DNA of 64,000 nucleotides. Origin: Candidatus Litorirhabdus singularis. Its GTDB lineage: Bacteria > Pseudomonadota > Gammaproteobacteria > Pseudomonadales > Halieaceae. The position numbers and the translations under genes are program-made. The notes beneath the pieces are model-generated. The model ran no database searches, was not told the DNA's origin, and worked only from the letters and a program-made list of their open reading frames with translations. Below, piece by piece: positions 37,701 to 45,853 of this stretch. The stretch lies in NCBI RefSeq assembly GCF_026262625.1, contig NZ_SHNN01000001.1, positions 930,001 to 994,000 on the forward strand. The letters run 5' to 3'. Every line of letters starts with the position of its first letter. Position 1 is the stretch's first letter.

Positions 37701-38193
37701 CTACGAAGATCGTGGCGCTGTTGGAGCCCGCACCGCGCGCGCTGCTGTCACTCGAGTACTAATGCCACCGGTCGTGGACCCGACCGCGGCCGACGCCCGC
37801 AGCGATGCCATTATGCAGATACCAGTTCCAATGGAGGGCTCGGAAGACGTAACACTGGCCCTGTATCTGAGTCGCGAAGGGCAGCCTGCCTACCTGTTAT
37901 TCGAGGATTTTGATCTCAGTGAGATACGCAGCGTAAAACTAGGAATTGCCACCAGTAGTCTGATTACCAGTGGCGGTAGCCTGAACCTGCGACTCGGGTC
38001 GCCCGACGGGCGCACTATTGGCACGCACCACATTGAAAATAAAAATTTGGGTATGCCAGAAACGTTGGATTATTACGGTTACGATGTCAGTGATATCGAG
38101 GGCCGCTTTGATGTTTATCTGACGACTGATCCGGCTGGTGGCGAAGCCGCTAAACCGGAATTTATACTCGGCACGATTGAATTTGTCAGGTGA
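34744..38193 (+). CDS. ThuA / sugar dehydrogenase / PKD / cytochrome c multidomain protein
   Basis: A 1149-residue envelope protein. An N-terminal membrane anchor or signal (residues 5-22) is followed by a ThuA domain (about 30-255, with GGGFVGIHAAAD and SFYTNFGH), a glucose/sorbosone dehydrogenase-type six-blade propeller (265-690, with NHTGGTLVFGPQGNLW and GLRNPFRFDVD), a PKD-like domain (695-790), a cytochrome c domain with haem motif CLSCH at 873-877 and probable axial Met922 (YAMPG), and a beta-sandwich (about 1000-1149). It likely oxidises a sugar and passes electrons to its own haem. It heads an operon with two sulfatases. Confidence 0.85.
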   Translation: MKKVITIAITAAFFLLLAAWWYLQRPPLAQVLVFSKTAEYRHDSIAAGIAALTEVAGEHRIAVVATEDAEIFSQTELQQFQAVVFLNTTGMVLARPQQEALERYIQAGGGFVGIHAAADTHWKANDWPWYTRLLGAAFLSHPSDPSNVQSGLLQVADSDSELTAMFPAAFEFTDEWYDYQRLSDKISVLLRIDENTYQGGRMGAEHPVAWYQNFDGGRSFYTNFGHRPESFSDPAVREHLWAGLAWAMGDGQLDYSKARPESWRMKRVILDSGLNEPMAMAFTPASELYFIQRRGELLRYDPQLQRSVEVARFEVTDEGEYGLIGFTFDPDYSSNQWLYIFRNVLVAEGAAYRLSRYRLAEDGVEHASEQVILEIPTEAGRQNHTGGTLVFGPQGNLWISTGDTTNPHESGGFSPHDDRPGRAVFDAARSAGNTKDLRGKILRISINSDGSYGTPEDNLFTDAANGRPEIFAMGLRNPFRFDVDSRTGILYWGEVGPDSRDYSGERGPWGYDEFNRTNKAGNFGWPFVIGYNEPYAYYDFGSAESDGMVDPAAPQNRSRNNTGARVLPPAQPAWMRYPYTLEEGLPELGEGGRSAMAGQVYYHDDYPPNPLKLPPYYDGKLFIYEWVRHWVQAVSMDDDGGVRKIEPLLEPGIYSAPIHLKFAPDGSLYVLEYGSAWFSPNDDAYLSRIEYYGDDNPPPVVLASADERVGAVPFSTTLRGSQSFDRNGSYESLSFSWDQLKNGRVVQHIADTADASFSADTAGDYQLQLTVTDADGVSSESGVLLQVGNDRPQIDIAFSNGNGSVFWDDVSVDYQVTVTDTEDGSTRDGGIADERVRVSVEYVPQGKDIANAELGHQAIAGPDGWQEIEASDCLSCHMLDAASVGPSFNELRSHYAGKAGAVSALAEKIQQGGQGVWGDYAMPGHPQLSVAQTSAMAEWIMERGQAQAAAGLPLSGTLNFERHQNDSLANDMVGKLYTGRYLLMASYEDRGAVGARTARAAVTRVLMPPVVDPTAADARSDAIMQIPVPMEGSEDVTLALYLSREGQPAYLLFEDFDLSEIRSVKLGIATSSLITSGGSLNLRLGSPDGRTIGTHHIENKNLGMPETLDYYGYDVSDIEGRFDVYLTTDPAGGEAAKPEFILGTIEFVR

Positions 38194-38212
38194 TACTTTA
38201 ATAAGGATAGGA

Positions 38213-39676
38213 ATGCGTATGCGGGTGTGGAAATGGCTGGGCCTTGGTTTGCTTTTAGTGGTCGTGATCGCGATAGCGATCCCCGTGCTCAAACTGCTGG
38301 GTTATGAGCAACTGGACGATGCTGACCGGTTGGCGCAGAAGCAGCAATATCTGCAGTCTTTGTCTGCGAGCTCTAGCACGGCCGCCCAGCGCCCGAATAT
38401 AGTCATTATATTGCTTGATGATCTGGGCTACGGCGACGTGGGTGCCTATGGAGCGCAATCTATCGCAACACCCCATATAGATTCACTGGCGCAAAATGGC
38501 ATGCGCTTCAGTCACTACTATTCGCCTTCTCCAGTGTGCTCACCGTCGCGTGCAGCAATGCTGACCGGGCGCTACCCTCCCCGCACCGGGCTCGGTCACG
38601 TGGTATTTCCCGAGGGTCATTTTATTTCCAATGCGCAGAAAATTTCTGCCCTTAACACGCGTATTCCAACCGAGGAAATTATGCTCTCGGATGTGCTCAA
38701 AGCGGTCGGCTATAACACGGCTATGGTGGGCAAGTGGCATATGGGTGACGTGGCGCCGTCATTGCCGAATGACTTCAGCTTTGACAGCTATTACGGAGGC
38801 CTCTATTCCAACGATATGAAACCGTTTCCGCTGTATCGCAATCGTGATATTGAAGAAGCCGCTGAGCTGGATCAGACGCGCATGAATGGCCTATATACGC
38901 GTGAAGTGGTTGAATTTGTTGAGTCTCAGGATACGGCCACTCCATTCTTTCTCTACTATGCTCACAATTTCCCGCACGAACCTCTATTCAGTTCGCCGCA
39001 ACAGTCTGGAAAATCCGAGGCCGGGCTCTACGGTGATGTGGTTGAAGATATTGACCACAGTGTCGGAGAATTACTCGCCGCACTGCAGCGCAAGGGGCTG
39101 ACGGAAAATACTTTGATCATTTTTACCAGTGATAATGGTCCCTGGTATCAGGGCAGTCCGGGTTTTAATCGAGGCCGCAAGAACCAGACCTGGGAAGGCG
39201 GCCAGCGGGTGCCCTTTATCGTGCACTGGCCTGCCAGCGTCGGCGGCAATCAGCTGCGCACTGTACCGATATCCGGGGTGGACCTGTTTCCCACCCTGTT
39301 GTCTGTGCTGGACCTGCCCTTGCCGGCTGACCGCATTATCGACGGCGTCGATATTTCTCCGCTCTGGCGCGGTGAGAGTGAGTTGGCCGAACGGCTCATC
39401 TATTACTATGGTCAGTCAGGCGCGACATTGGACGCCGTGCGTGATTCCCGCTTCAAGTACCATGGAAGGCGCGGCGTGCGTGCGACCGGTATCACTAAAA
39501 CTTTGGATCTAAAGGCCCCTATGGGACCCTGGTTATTCGACCTGGCTCAGGATCAGCAGGAGTCCTACGATGTGTCGGCAAAATATCCGCTTGAGATGCA
39601 GCGCTTACAGGAAGCATTTGAGGCTCGCGATGCAGAGTTCAGAAACAACCTGCGTGGTTGGTTACCGGTGAAATAA
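38213..39676 (+). CDS. Family S1 sulfatase, membrane-anchored
   Basis: A 487-residue arylsulfatase A-like protein. An N-terminal hydrophobic segment (residues 8-29) has no obvious cleavage site and may anchor it. Motifs IILLDDLGYGDVGAYG, PVCSPSRAAMLTGRYPPRTG (Cys109 as formylglycine precursor), GKWHMGDVAP and FTSDNGPWYQGSPGFNRG are intact. I chose ATG 38213, with AAGGA 5 bases upstream; ATG 38219 is also possible. The longer frame to 38138 would overlap the preceding gene. It ends 4 bases before a short in-frame ATG of the next gene, indicating co-transcription. Confidence 0.9.
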   Translation: MRMRVWKWLGLGLLLVVVIAIAIPVLKLLGYEQLDDADRLAQKQQYLQSLSASSSTAAQRPNIVIILLDDLGYGDVGAYGAQSIATPHIDSLAQNGMRFSHYYSPSPVCSPSRAAMLTGRYPPRTGLGHVVFPEGHFISNAQKISALNTRIPTEEIMLSDVLKAVGYNTAMVGKWHMGDVAPSLPNDFSFDSYYGGLYSNDMKPFPLYRNRDIEEAAELDQTRMNGLYTREVVEFVESQDTATPFFLYYAHNFPHEPLFSSPQQSGKSEAGLYGDVVEDIDHSVGELLAALQRKGLTENTLIIFTSDNGPWYQGSPGFNRGRKNQTWEGGQRVPFIVHWPASVGGNQLRTVPISGVDLFPTLLSVLDLPLPADRIIDGVDISPLWRGESELAERLIYYYGQSGATLDAVRDSRFKYHGRRGVRATGITKTLDLKAPMGPWLFDLAQDQQESYDVSAKYPLEMQRLQEAFEARDAEFRNNLRGWLPVK

Positions 39677-39731
39677 GTCAATGTGCACAGGGGTGCAATG
39701 CGTTCAGACCGTGATAGCGAGAGTCCAGGCA

Positions 39732-41432
39732 ATGAGAATATTCATCAGTGTACAAGCGTTTGGGCGCTGCCTCTCGGCGACTGCAGTCGCCGTATTGTTC
39801 AGTCTGGGCGCGGCCCCTCTGCTGGCGTCAGCAGAAGTCGCTCGGCCTAATATACTTTTACTGATGGCGGAAGACCTGAGTCCGCGCATTGGCGCTTATG
39901 GCGACCCGGTGGCTATAACCCCCAATCTGGATCAGCTGGCGCTTCAAGGGGTGCGCTACACCAATGCCTATACGGCGTCCGGTGTCTGCGCAACGAACCG
40001 GGCGGCGACGATTACCGGTATGGCTCAGGAGTCGATGGGGGGGCAGCACATGCGCGCCTACACTCGCGGGCCTGCTCCCTATAGGGCGACGCCGCCGCCG
40101 CAGGTAAAGGCCTTTCCTGAACTGTTGCGAGCCGCGGGTTATTACACCTTTACCAGTGTCAAACTTGACTACCAGTTTTCCGGTCCATTGCCCGGTTGGG
40201 GACCTAACCCTTTTACCATCTGGGACCGCGCCGAGCGTTCTTCAAAATGGCAGTTGCCGCCCGAGCAGCCATTTTTTGGTTACATGAATTTTGGTTCCAC
40301 CCATGAGAGCGGCGTATTCCCGCGTTGGGTGTGGCCGCGTTCGATGGCTCACCTGATGGCCCAGATCAGCCACATTATGGCCCACTGGGATACTGAAGAT
40401 CAGGTGTTTCCAGAAGATGTGGAGGTGCCGCCTTACTACCCCGATACCCTGCCAATGCGCACGGATATTGCCCGCTATTACAACAATATCATCACCATGG
40501 ATAGCAACGTAGGTGAGGTGTTGCAGCAGTTGGAGCTGGCGGGACTGGCCGATGACACCATTGTGATCTGGACCACCGACCACGGTGACGGTTTGCCCCG
40601 GGCTAAACGCGAGCTCTACGATTCCGGCCTGCAGGTACCGTTTATCATTCGGTGGCCGCAAAAGTGGCGACCCCAGGGTGTGGAACCGGGCAGCGTAGAA
40701 ACACGGATGATCAGTTTTGTTGATTTGGCACCTACAATCCTGTCCCTCGCCGGAGTGCCGATACCCGAGTTTATTCAGGGCCGGGCGTTTGCCGGTCCCG
40801 GCGCAGAGGCGCCGCGGCAGTACGTTTTTGCAGCGCGTGACCGCATCGACGAAGTAGCTGACCGCCAGCGCGCGGTGCGTGACAAGCGTTACAAGTACAT
40901 CAAAAACTATAATCAGCAGGCGGGAGGTTTTCACCTCGGATATCGCGATACTGCCGATGGTATGCGCGAACTTTGGCGTGCACTGGCAGCCGGTGAGCTG
41001 AACGCTGAGCAAAGGCAATGGTTTGAGCCAAGGCCGCCGGAGTACTTATTCGATACCCAGAGTGATCCTTTTGAACTGCAGAACCTGGCTGCAGACCCGG
41101 CCTATGCCCAGATACTGCAGCGTCTGCGTGATGCCTTAGCCCGCCATAAAGCGACGATCACCGACTATAGTGATAGCAGCGAGGCAGAGATGGCGGAGCG
41201 GTTCTGGCCCGGGGGTGAAGAGCCTGTTACCAAAGCGGTTGAGTTCAACCTCATTGGCGATTCCCTGGTATTACAATCGGCGACAACGGGAGCTTCTATC
41301 GGTTATCGCCACAACGGGGGTGATTGGCGGCTATATACTGGTCCGCTGAACGCAGCTGCTGCGGACGGTCTTGAGGCCAAAGCAGTGCGTTATGGTTGGG
41401 CCGAGAGCGCGGCGAGCAGCCCTCACCGCTAG
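39732..41432 (+). CDS. Sulfatase-family protein with atypical CATNR active-site motif
   Basis: A 566-residue protein with a signal peptide (residues 1-34) and the sulfatase fold: ILLLMAEDLSPRIGAYG, the TTDHGDGLPRAKRELYD metal-binding region and FVDLAPTILSLAG. The formylglycine site reads SGVCATNRAATITG, with Cys86 kept but Pro and Ser of the CxPSR core replaced by Thr and Asn. Later residues GGQHMRAY fit a subfamily I recall from Planctomycetes and marine bacteria. The C-terminal 70 residues look like a small added beta domain. An ATG at 39681 would extend it by 17 residues; ATG 39732 gives the better signal peptide. Confidence 0.82.
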   Translation: MRIFISVQAFGRCLSATAVAVLFSLGAAPLLASAEVARPNILLLMAEDLSPRIGAYGDPVAITPNLDQLALQGVRYTNAYTASGVCATNRAATITGMAQESMGGQHMRAYTRGPAPYRATPPPQVKAFPELLRAAGYYTFTSVKLDYQFSGPLPGWGPNPFTIWDRAERSSKWQLPPEQPFFGYMNFGSTHESGVFPRWVWPRSMAHLMAQISHIMAHWDTEDQVFPEDVEVPPYYPDTLPMRTDIARYYNNIITMDSNVGEVLQQLELAGLADDTIVIWTTDHGDGLPRAKRELYDSGLQVPFIIRWPQKWRPQGVEPGSVETRMISFVDLAPTILSLAGVPIPEFIQGRAFAGPGAEAPRQYVFAARDRIDEVADRQRAVRDKRYKYIKNYNQQAGGFHLGYRDTADGMRELWRALAAGELNAEQRQWFEPRPPEYLFDTQSDPFELQNLAADPAYAQILQRLRDALARHKATITDYSDSSEAEMAERFWPGGEEPVTKAVEFNLIGDSLVLQSATTGASIGYRHNGGDWRLYTGPLNAAAADGLEAKAVRYGWAESAASSPHR

Positions 41433-41445
41433 CAGGGGAATAAGA

Positions 41446-43683
41446 ATGATCAAGAAATTGGCGCTGGGTTTGTTGGCATTGACGGCGGTGACCGCAGGGG
41501 GTGTGTGGGTGCTAGGCCTGGGCCCGTTTGGCTCGCACTGGGAATCTGCCCCGGCGACTCCAGGCCCGCGCTTAATGCCGGTCGCACCAAACGTAGCTGC
41601 GGCAAACATGTCCCAAGCGGATACAGTCGACCCTGTGCTTGCAGCGGCAAGCAGCGCTGAAATCCTGTTCGGGGATTTTCATGTTCACACCAACTGGTCT
41701 ATCGACGCGGCTATGTTTGGCCTGCCGATGATGACGGACTCGGAAGTCGTCACGCCCGCTGATGCCTGCGACTTTGCCCGGTATTGCTCGGCGTTGGATT
41801 TTTGGAGTATCAATGACCATGCCGAGGGCATGACGCCGCGCAGTTGGCAGGACAGTGTTGACGCCATTCGCGACTGTAATGCTCAGTCTGGTGATCCACA
41901 AAATCCGGATATGGTGTCCTTTGTCGGTTGGGAGTGGTCTCAGGGTGCTAATCAGGCAGAGGGCCATTATGGCCACAAGAACGTCATTTTTAGGGAATGG
42001 GAGCCGGGTGTGACGCCGTTGCGACCGATTTCCTCTCAGAAAATTCACACCATCGCCAAAATGATGCCAGCACCCGCCTTGGGCGCAATGTCCATCAACA
42101 GTGCCTTCTTCCGCTATCAGGATTTCGCCTCTTATGTTCGGGAATCGGTTACTGTGCCGACCTGCCCTGCAGGTGTCAGCGCTGCTGATTTGCCGGCTGA
42201 CTGCCGCGAGGTAGCGGCCACGCCAGACGTCCTGTATCGCAAGCTCGACGAGCTTGGTTACGATGCGGTAGTCATTCCCCACGGTCTGGCTTGGGGTCGT
42301 ACCAATCCACGCGACGCTGACTTTGCCAACCAAATGCCGCAGCACAATGCGCGTTATCAGACATTGATTGAAACCTTTTCGGGGCACGGCAATTCGGAAG
42401 TATTCGCTGATTTTGAGCGGCGTATCGCCAACCCTGATGGCAGTTACGAGTGCGCAGAGGCGACGGCAGATTTCATTCCCTGCTGCCAACGCGCCGGTGA
42501 GCTGATACGCCAGCGCTGCGAGGATCCGCTAGCGGCGGAATGTGAGCAACGCACTGCCGATGCTCGACGTTTTGCCGCTGAGGTACTGGATGACCGCAGC
42601 CGTGGCGTAGTTGCGGGCGCATCGCTGGAGGACTGGGGCAATTGTGGTCAGCTACTCAACAGTTTTCTACCTGCCTGGTACTACGTTAATCGGCAGTCGA
42701 CGCAGTACGCGTTGGCGCTGGGAGATTTCAGTCAGCCAGGAGCCCCGCAGCGGGCTCGATTCGGCATTATGGCCTCTAGCGATGGGCACAAGGCGCGGCC
42801 GGGAACTGGCTATAAGCAATTTGACCGCACTATTATGACCGATACCAAAGAGGTGGGTAAATCTGGCGCCAGCCCCGCTCTGGGACTGTTTGGGCTGGGC
42901 GGCAACGATGCTGAAGCGTCTTCGGTACTGCCCTTACCCGTTGCCGATAAAAGCTTCTTGAGCGGCATTGGTCGGCGCAATCGGATGGGGTCGTTTTACT
43001 ACACAGGCGGTTTGATCGCTGTGCACTCAGCGGCCCGCGACCGTGATTCAATCTGGGAGGGTGTCGCCAAAAAACAGGTTTACGGTACGTCCGGCGAGCG
43101 TATCTTGCTGTGGTTCGATTTGCTCAATGGTGAGAACGGCGAGGCACCTATGGGCAGCGAAGTATCGATGGCGGATAACCCACGGTTTCGGGTCCGCGCG
43201 TTGGGTGCCTTTGTGCAAAAGCCGGGCTGTCCGGCGGATTCGGTGCAGGCATTAGGCGCAGAGCGTGTTGCCAGCCTCTGCCGTGGCGAGTGTTATCATC
43301 CGGGTGACCAGCGCAAGCCGATTACCCGAATCGAAGTGGTTCGTATCCGGCCGCAGCAAAGCGCCGGTGAGGCGATTGCGCCGTTGATAGAGGATAGCTG
43401 GAAAACATTCCCCTGCCCCGCCGATGGCACCGGTTGCACGGTGGAGTTCAGCGATGATGATTTTGCAGCGGCTCAGCGTGAGACAGTCTACTACGTGCGG
43501 GCCATCGCTCAGGCCCAGCCAACTATTAATGGTGATAACTACCGATGCGAGTACAATGGCGCTGGTGAATGTGTAAAAATAAAATTTTGTAGCGGTGAAG
43601 CAGCATCAAGGGAAGAGGATTGTTTAGCCCCGGCGGAGCCTCGGGCCTGGTCCTCTCCGGTTTTTATCGAATATAAAGGTTAG
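41446..43683 (+). CDS. DUF3604 protein (PHP-like domain), envelope located
   Basis: A 745-residue protein with an N-terminal signal or anchor (residues 4-24). The DUF3604 signature reads ILFGDFHVHTNWSIDAAMF with His79 and His81; further likely metal residues are in WSINDHAEG and GWEWSQG. The fold resembles PHP-type metal hydrolases, but the reaction of DUF3604 is unknown. It has many cysteines (for example CRGECYHPGD and CPADGTGC), consistent with disulfides in the periplasm. ATG 41446 follows AGGGG by 7 bases. It lies 13 bases after the sulfatase and 9 before the second ThuA gene. Confidence 0.85.
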   Translation: MIKKLALGLLALTAVTAGGVWVLGLGPFGSHWESAPATPGPRLMPVAPNVAAANMSQADTVDPVLAAASSAEILFGDFHVHTNWSIDAAMFGLPMMTDSEVVTPADACDFARYCSALDFWSINDHAEGMTPRSWQDSVDAIRDCNAQSGDPQNPDMVSFVGWEWSQGANQAEGHYGHKNVIFREWEPGVTPLRPISSQKIHTIAKMMPAPALGAMSINSAFFRYQDFASYVRESVTVPTCPAGVSAADLPADCREVAATPDVLYRKLDELGYDAVVIPHGLAWGRTNPRDADFANQMPQHNARYQTLIETFSGHGNSEVFADFERRIANPDGSYECAEATADFIPCCQRAGELIRQRCEDPLAAECEQRTADARRFAAEVLDDRSRGVVAGASLEDWGNCGQLLNSFLPAWYYVNRQSTQYALALGDFSQPGAPQRARFGIMASSDGHKARPGTGYKQFDRTIMTDTKEVGKSGASPALGLFGLGGNDAEASSVLPLPVADKSFLSGIGRRNRMGSFYYTGGLIAVHSAARDRDSIWEGVAKKQVYGTSGERILLWFDLLNGENGEAPMGSEVSMADNPRFRVRALGAFVQKPGCPADSVQALGAERVASLCRGECYHPGDQRKPITRIEVVRIRPQQSAGEAIAPLIEDSWKTFPCPADGTGCTVEFSDDDFAAAQRETVYYVRAIAQAQPTINGDNYRCEYNGAGECVKIKFCSGEAASREEDCLAPAEPRAWSSPVFIEYKG

Positions 43684-43692
43684 TAATCGACC

Positions 43693-44583
43693 GTGAAAAG
43701 ACCTGTCAAAATACTTCTGTGGCTGTTGGGTGTGCCTCTGGGTTTGGTTTTACTGGGGGCGCTGGCGTTGTGGTTATGGCAACCTAATATGTTCGGCGAA
43801 GCTGAGCTGGATACTGAGCCGCCAGTACTGCCGGATACGATTACCCGCAACGCGGTCTTGGTTTATTCCAAGACTTCCGGGGGTTTTAGACACTCTGAGG
43901 CTATAGAAGCGGCAAACGCCATGATTGGTCGTTTTGCCGAAAAGCATGGCTGGGAAGTGTTTTACACTGAAAACGCTGCCATTTTTGAACGCGAGTACCT
44001 CGAGAAGTTTGCCGTTGTGATCTGGAACAACGCTACTGGAGCGGCTTTGTCCGCAGATCAGAGACTTCGGTTTCGCACCTGGCTTGAAGGCGGCGGTGGA
44101 TACGTTGGCTTACACGCTGCCGGTGATGGTTCTCATGCTAATTGGGAGTGGTACACCGAGAAAGTGATCAAGGTGCCTTACAACCAGCACACGCTGTTTC
44201 CAGAACATATGCCGCGCGCCACACTTTATTCTGAGAATCGTATGCGTCATCTTGCCGCATCTGGCTTACCAGAGTCCTGGGAGACAGAAGAGGAGTGGTA
44301 CGCGTTTGAGTATAGCCCGCGAACCCGTGGATCAACGATTCTGGTGCGCGTGGATGAATCCACTTATGAGCCCGGTAAAGCCAGTATGGGGGAAGATCAC
44401 CCCATGGTCTGGACTCATGGCGCTGGTCTGGGCCGCGTTTTTTATTCGGCCTTTGGTCATACTGAGCAAGCTTATTCTGACCCGATCCTTGAGCCGATGA
44501 TGGAAAAAGCGGTTATCTGGGCTGGTTGGTATCATCGCCGCAAGCCGATTCAGCTAGCGCCGGGTACGGTGGAATTGCAGTAG
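43693..44583 (+). CDS. ThuA domain protein, membrane-anchored
   Basis: A 296-residue protein with an N-terminal hydrophobic segment (residues 6-29) and a single ThuA domain: AVLVYSKTSGGFRHSEAIEA, FAVVIWNNATGAAL, GGGGYVGLHAAGDGSH, and HPMVWTHGAGLGRVFYSAFGH. ThuA is a class I glutamine amidotransferase-like fold first linked to trehalose use; its reaction is not established. It is a shorter paralogue of the first domain of the 1149-residue fusion at the head of the same operon. GTG start at 43693; no clear Shine-Dalgarno sequence, so coupling to the preceding gene is likely. Confidence 0.88.
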   Translation: MKRPVKILLWLLGVPLGLVLLGALALWLWQPNMFGEAELDTEPPVLPDTITRNAVLVYSKTSGGFRHSEAIEAANAMIGRFAEKHGWEVFYTENAAIFEREYLEKFAVVIWNNATGAALSADQRLRFRTWLEGGGGYVGLHAAGDGSHANWEWYTEKVIKVPYNQHTLFPEHMPRATLYSENRMRHLAASGLPESWETEEEWYAFEYSPRTRGSTILVRVDESTYEPGKASMGEDHPMVWTHGAGLGRVFYSAFGHTEQAYSDPILEPMMEKAVIWAGWYHRRKPIQLAPGTVELQ

Positions 44584-44634
44584 CTCTGGGCGTGACCCCA
44601 CACTACACAAGAACAGCAACTCAGTGAGACAACT

Positions 44635-45042
44635 ATGACCACGACAGGCGGATGCTACTGCGGTCAATTACGCTATGAAGCTGAGGGTGAGCCGGGGTTC
44701 AGAGCCCAGTGCCACTGCCGTGAATGTCAGTATATTTCGGGCGGCTCGCCCAATGTGATCATGGGTTTTCCTGACACAGGTTTCAGTTACACCAAAGGTC
44801 AACCCAAGGTGTTCGCGCGCGATGATATTGAAGGCCCGGCACGGCGCGAGTTTTGCGGTGACTGCGGGACTCATATTTTGACCCGTGCGGCTTCGGTGAA
44901 TGATATGGTTATCGTGAAAGTTGGCACCTTGGATGATCCCTCGCTGTTTGGTAAGGCGGACTTTGCGATACAGGTTGCGGACAAGCAGTCATTCCATCAT
45001 CTGCCCGAAGATGTACCTGCCTTCGACCGCTGGATGGGTTAG
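44635..45042 (+). CDS. GFA family (glutathione-dependent formaldehyde-activating-like) protein
   Basis: A 135-residue zinc protein. The cysteine pairs GGCYCGQLRYEA, AQCHCRECQY and FCGDCGTHI match the GFA / CENP-V fold with two zinc sites. Members are annotated as glutathione-dependent formaldehyde-activating enzymes, but most are uncharacterised and the paracoccus enzyme's activity has been questioned. It follows the sulfatase operon by 51 bases on the same strand and may be co-transcribed or independent. Confidence 0.85.
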   Translation: MTTTGGCYCGQLRYEAEGEPGFRAQCHCRECQYISGGSPNVIMGFPDTGFSYTKGQPKVFARDDIEGPARREFCGDCGTHILTRAASVNDMVIVKVGTLDDPSLFGKADFAIQVADKQSFHHLPEDVPAFDRWMG

Positions 45043-45079
45043 CGCTAGCAGGTAAAACCAATAAGCAGATCTGTCTGAT

Positions 45080-45850
45080 TTAGTGCGCGGTTGAAATAGT
45101 AATTTGTGCCAGGGTTGGACCGATTTCTGCGTTCAACACCAAATCTGCCAGCGGGTCCAGCTCGGTGGCTTCCCGGTTGAGAATCACCAGTGTCGAACCG
45201 TTACGTTGCGCCATAATGGGAAAGCCGGCGGCTGGATACACTACCAGCGAAGAGCCAATGGCGATAAACAAATCACATTGATGAGTCTCTGACTCGGCAC
45301 GTAGCATCGGTGTCTCGGGCATGGACTGCCCAAATGAAATGGTCGCGGTTTTCACAATGCCGCCGCATTTTGCGCATAGCGGCAGGGATTCATCGAGCAT
45401 AAATTCCTGCCGAATAGTATCCAGCTCATGGCGTAGTCCGCAGTCAAGACAATGGGCATAGGTCGTATTGCCGTGTAGCTCTATAACCTGTTCGTCAGGC
45501 ACACCGGCAGCCTGGTGTAAGCCGTCTACATTCTGCGTGATCACACTGCTGACCTTACCGGCCTTTACCCACTCGGCAATGACCTCATGGCCTGTGTTGG
45601 GTCGAGCTTGTAGCAGCGTCGGGTCCATATTGAACTTGCGACGCCAGGACTCCCTGCGCATGTCTGCAGAACGGATGAAGTCGCCAAAATCGATGGGTTG
45701 GTTCTTACTCCAGAGACCGCCGGGGCTGCGGAAATCTGGAATGCCTGATTCGGTGCTGATTCCCGCGCCCGTAAATACCACGGTTTGCTGACTGTTCTGC
45801 AGCAGCGTATTGAGTTGCTCCAGTTGGTCCGGGCTGGCAATCGATGCCAT
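45080..45850 (-). CDS. NAD-dependent protein deacetylase, SIR2 family
   Basis: A 256-residue sirtuin. NAD-binding GAGISTESGIPDFRSPGG, the catalytic histidine region TQNVDGLHQAAG then ELHGNT, and a zinc site CLDCG ... CAKCGG are complete. It removes acyl groups from protein lysines using NAD and may regulate acetyl-CoA synthetase or other metabolic enzymes. The class is close to bacterial CobB-like or class II sirtuins, but I cannot place it exactly. The ATG at 45850 lies 3 bases after the desaturase stop on the same strand, so the two form an operon. Confidence 0.92.
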   Translation of the reverse strand: MASIASPDQLEQLNTLLQNSQQTVVFTGAGISTESGIPDFRSPGGLWSKNQPIDFGDFIRSADMRRESWRRKFNMDPTLLQARPNTGHEVIAEWVKAGKVSSVITQNVDGLHQAAGVPDEQVIELHGNTTYAHCLDCGLRHELDTIRQEFMLDESLPLCAKCGGIVKTATISFGQSMPETPMLRAESETHQCDLFIAIGSSLVVYPAAGFPIMAQRNGSTLVILNREATELDPLADLVLNAEIGPTLAQITISTAH

Positions 45851-45853
45851 GAC

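Noticed and set aside
40242-41018. 258-codon minus-strand open frame inside the third sulfatase gene
   Set aside because: Fully antisense to a gene with clear sulfatase motifs; no recognisable protein pattern.
41572-42489. 305-codon minus-strand open frame inside the DUF3604 gene
   Set aside because: It lies wholly opposite a well-supported gene with family motifs, has no signal or motif of its own and reads like antisense of high-GC coding DNA.
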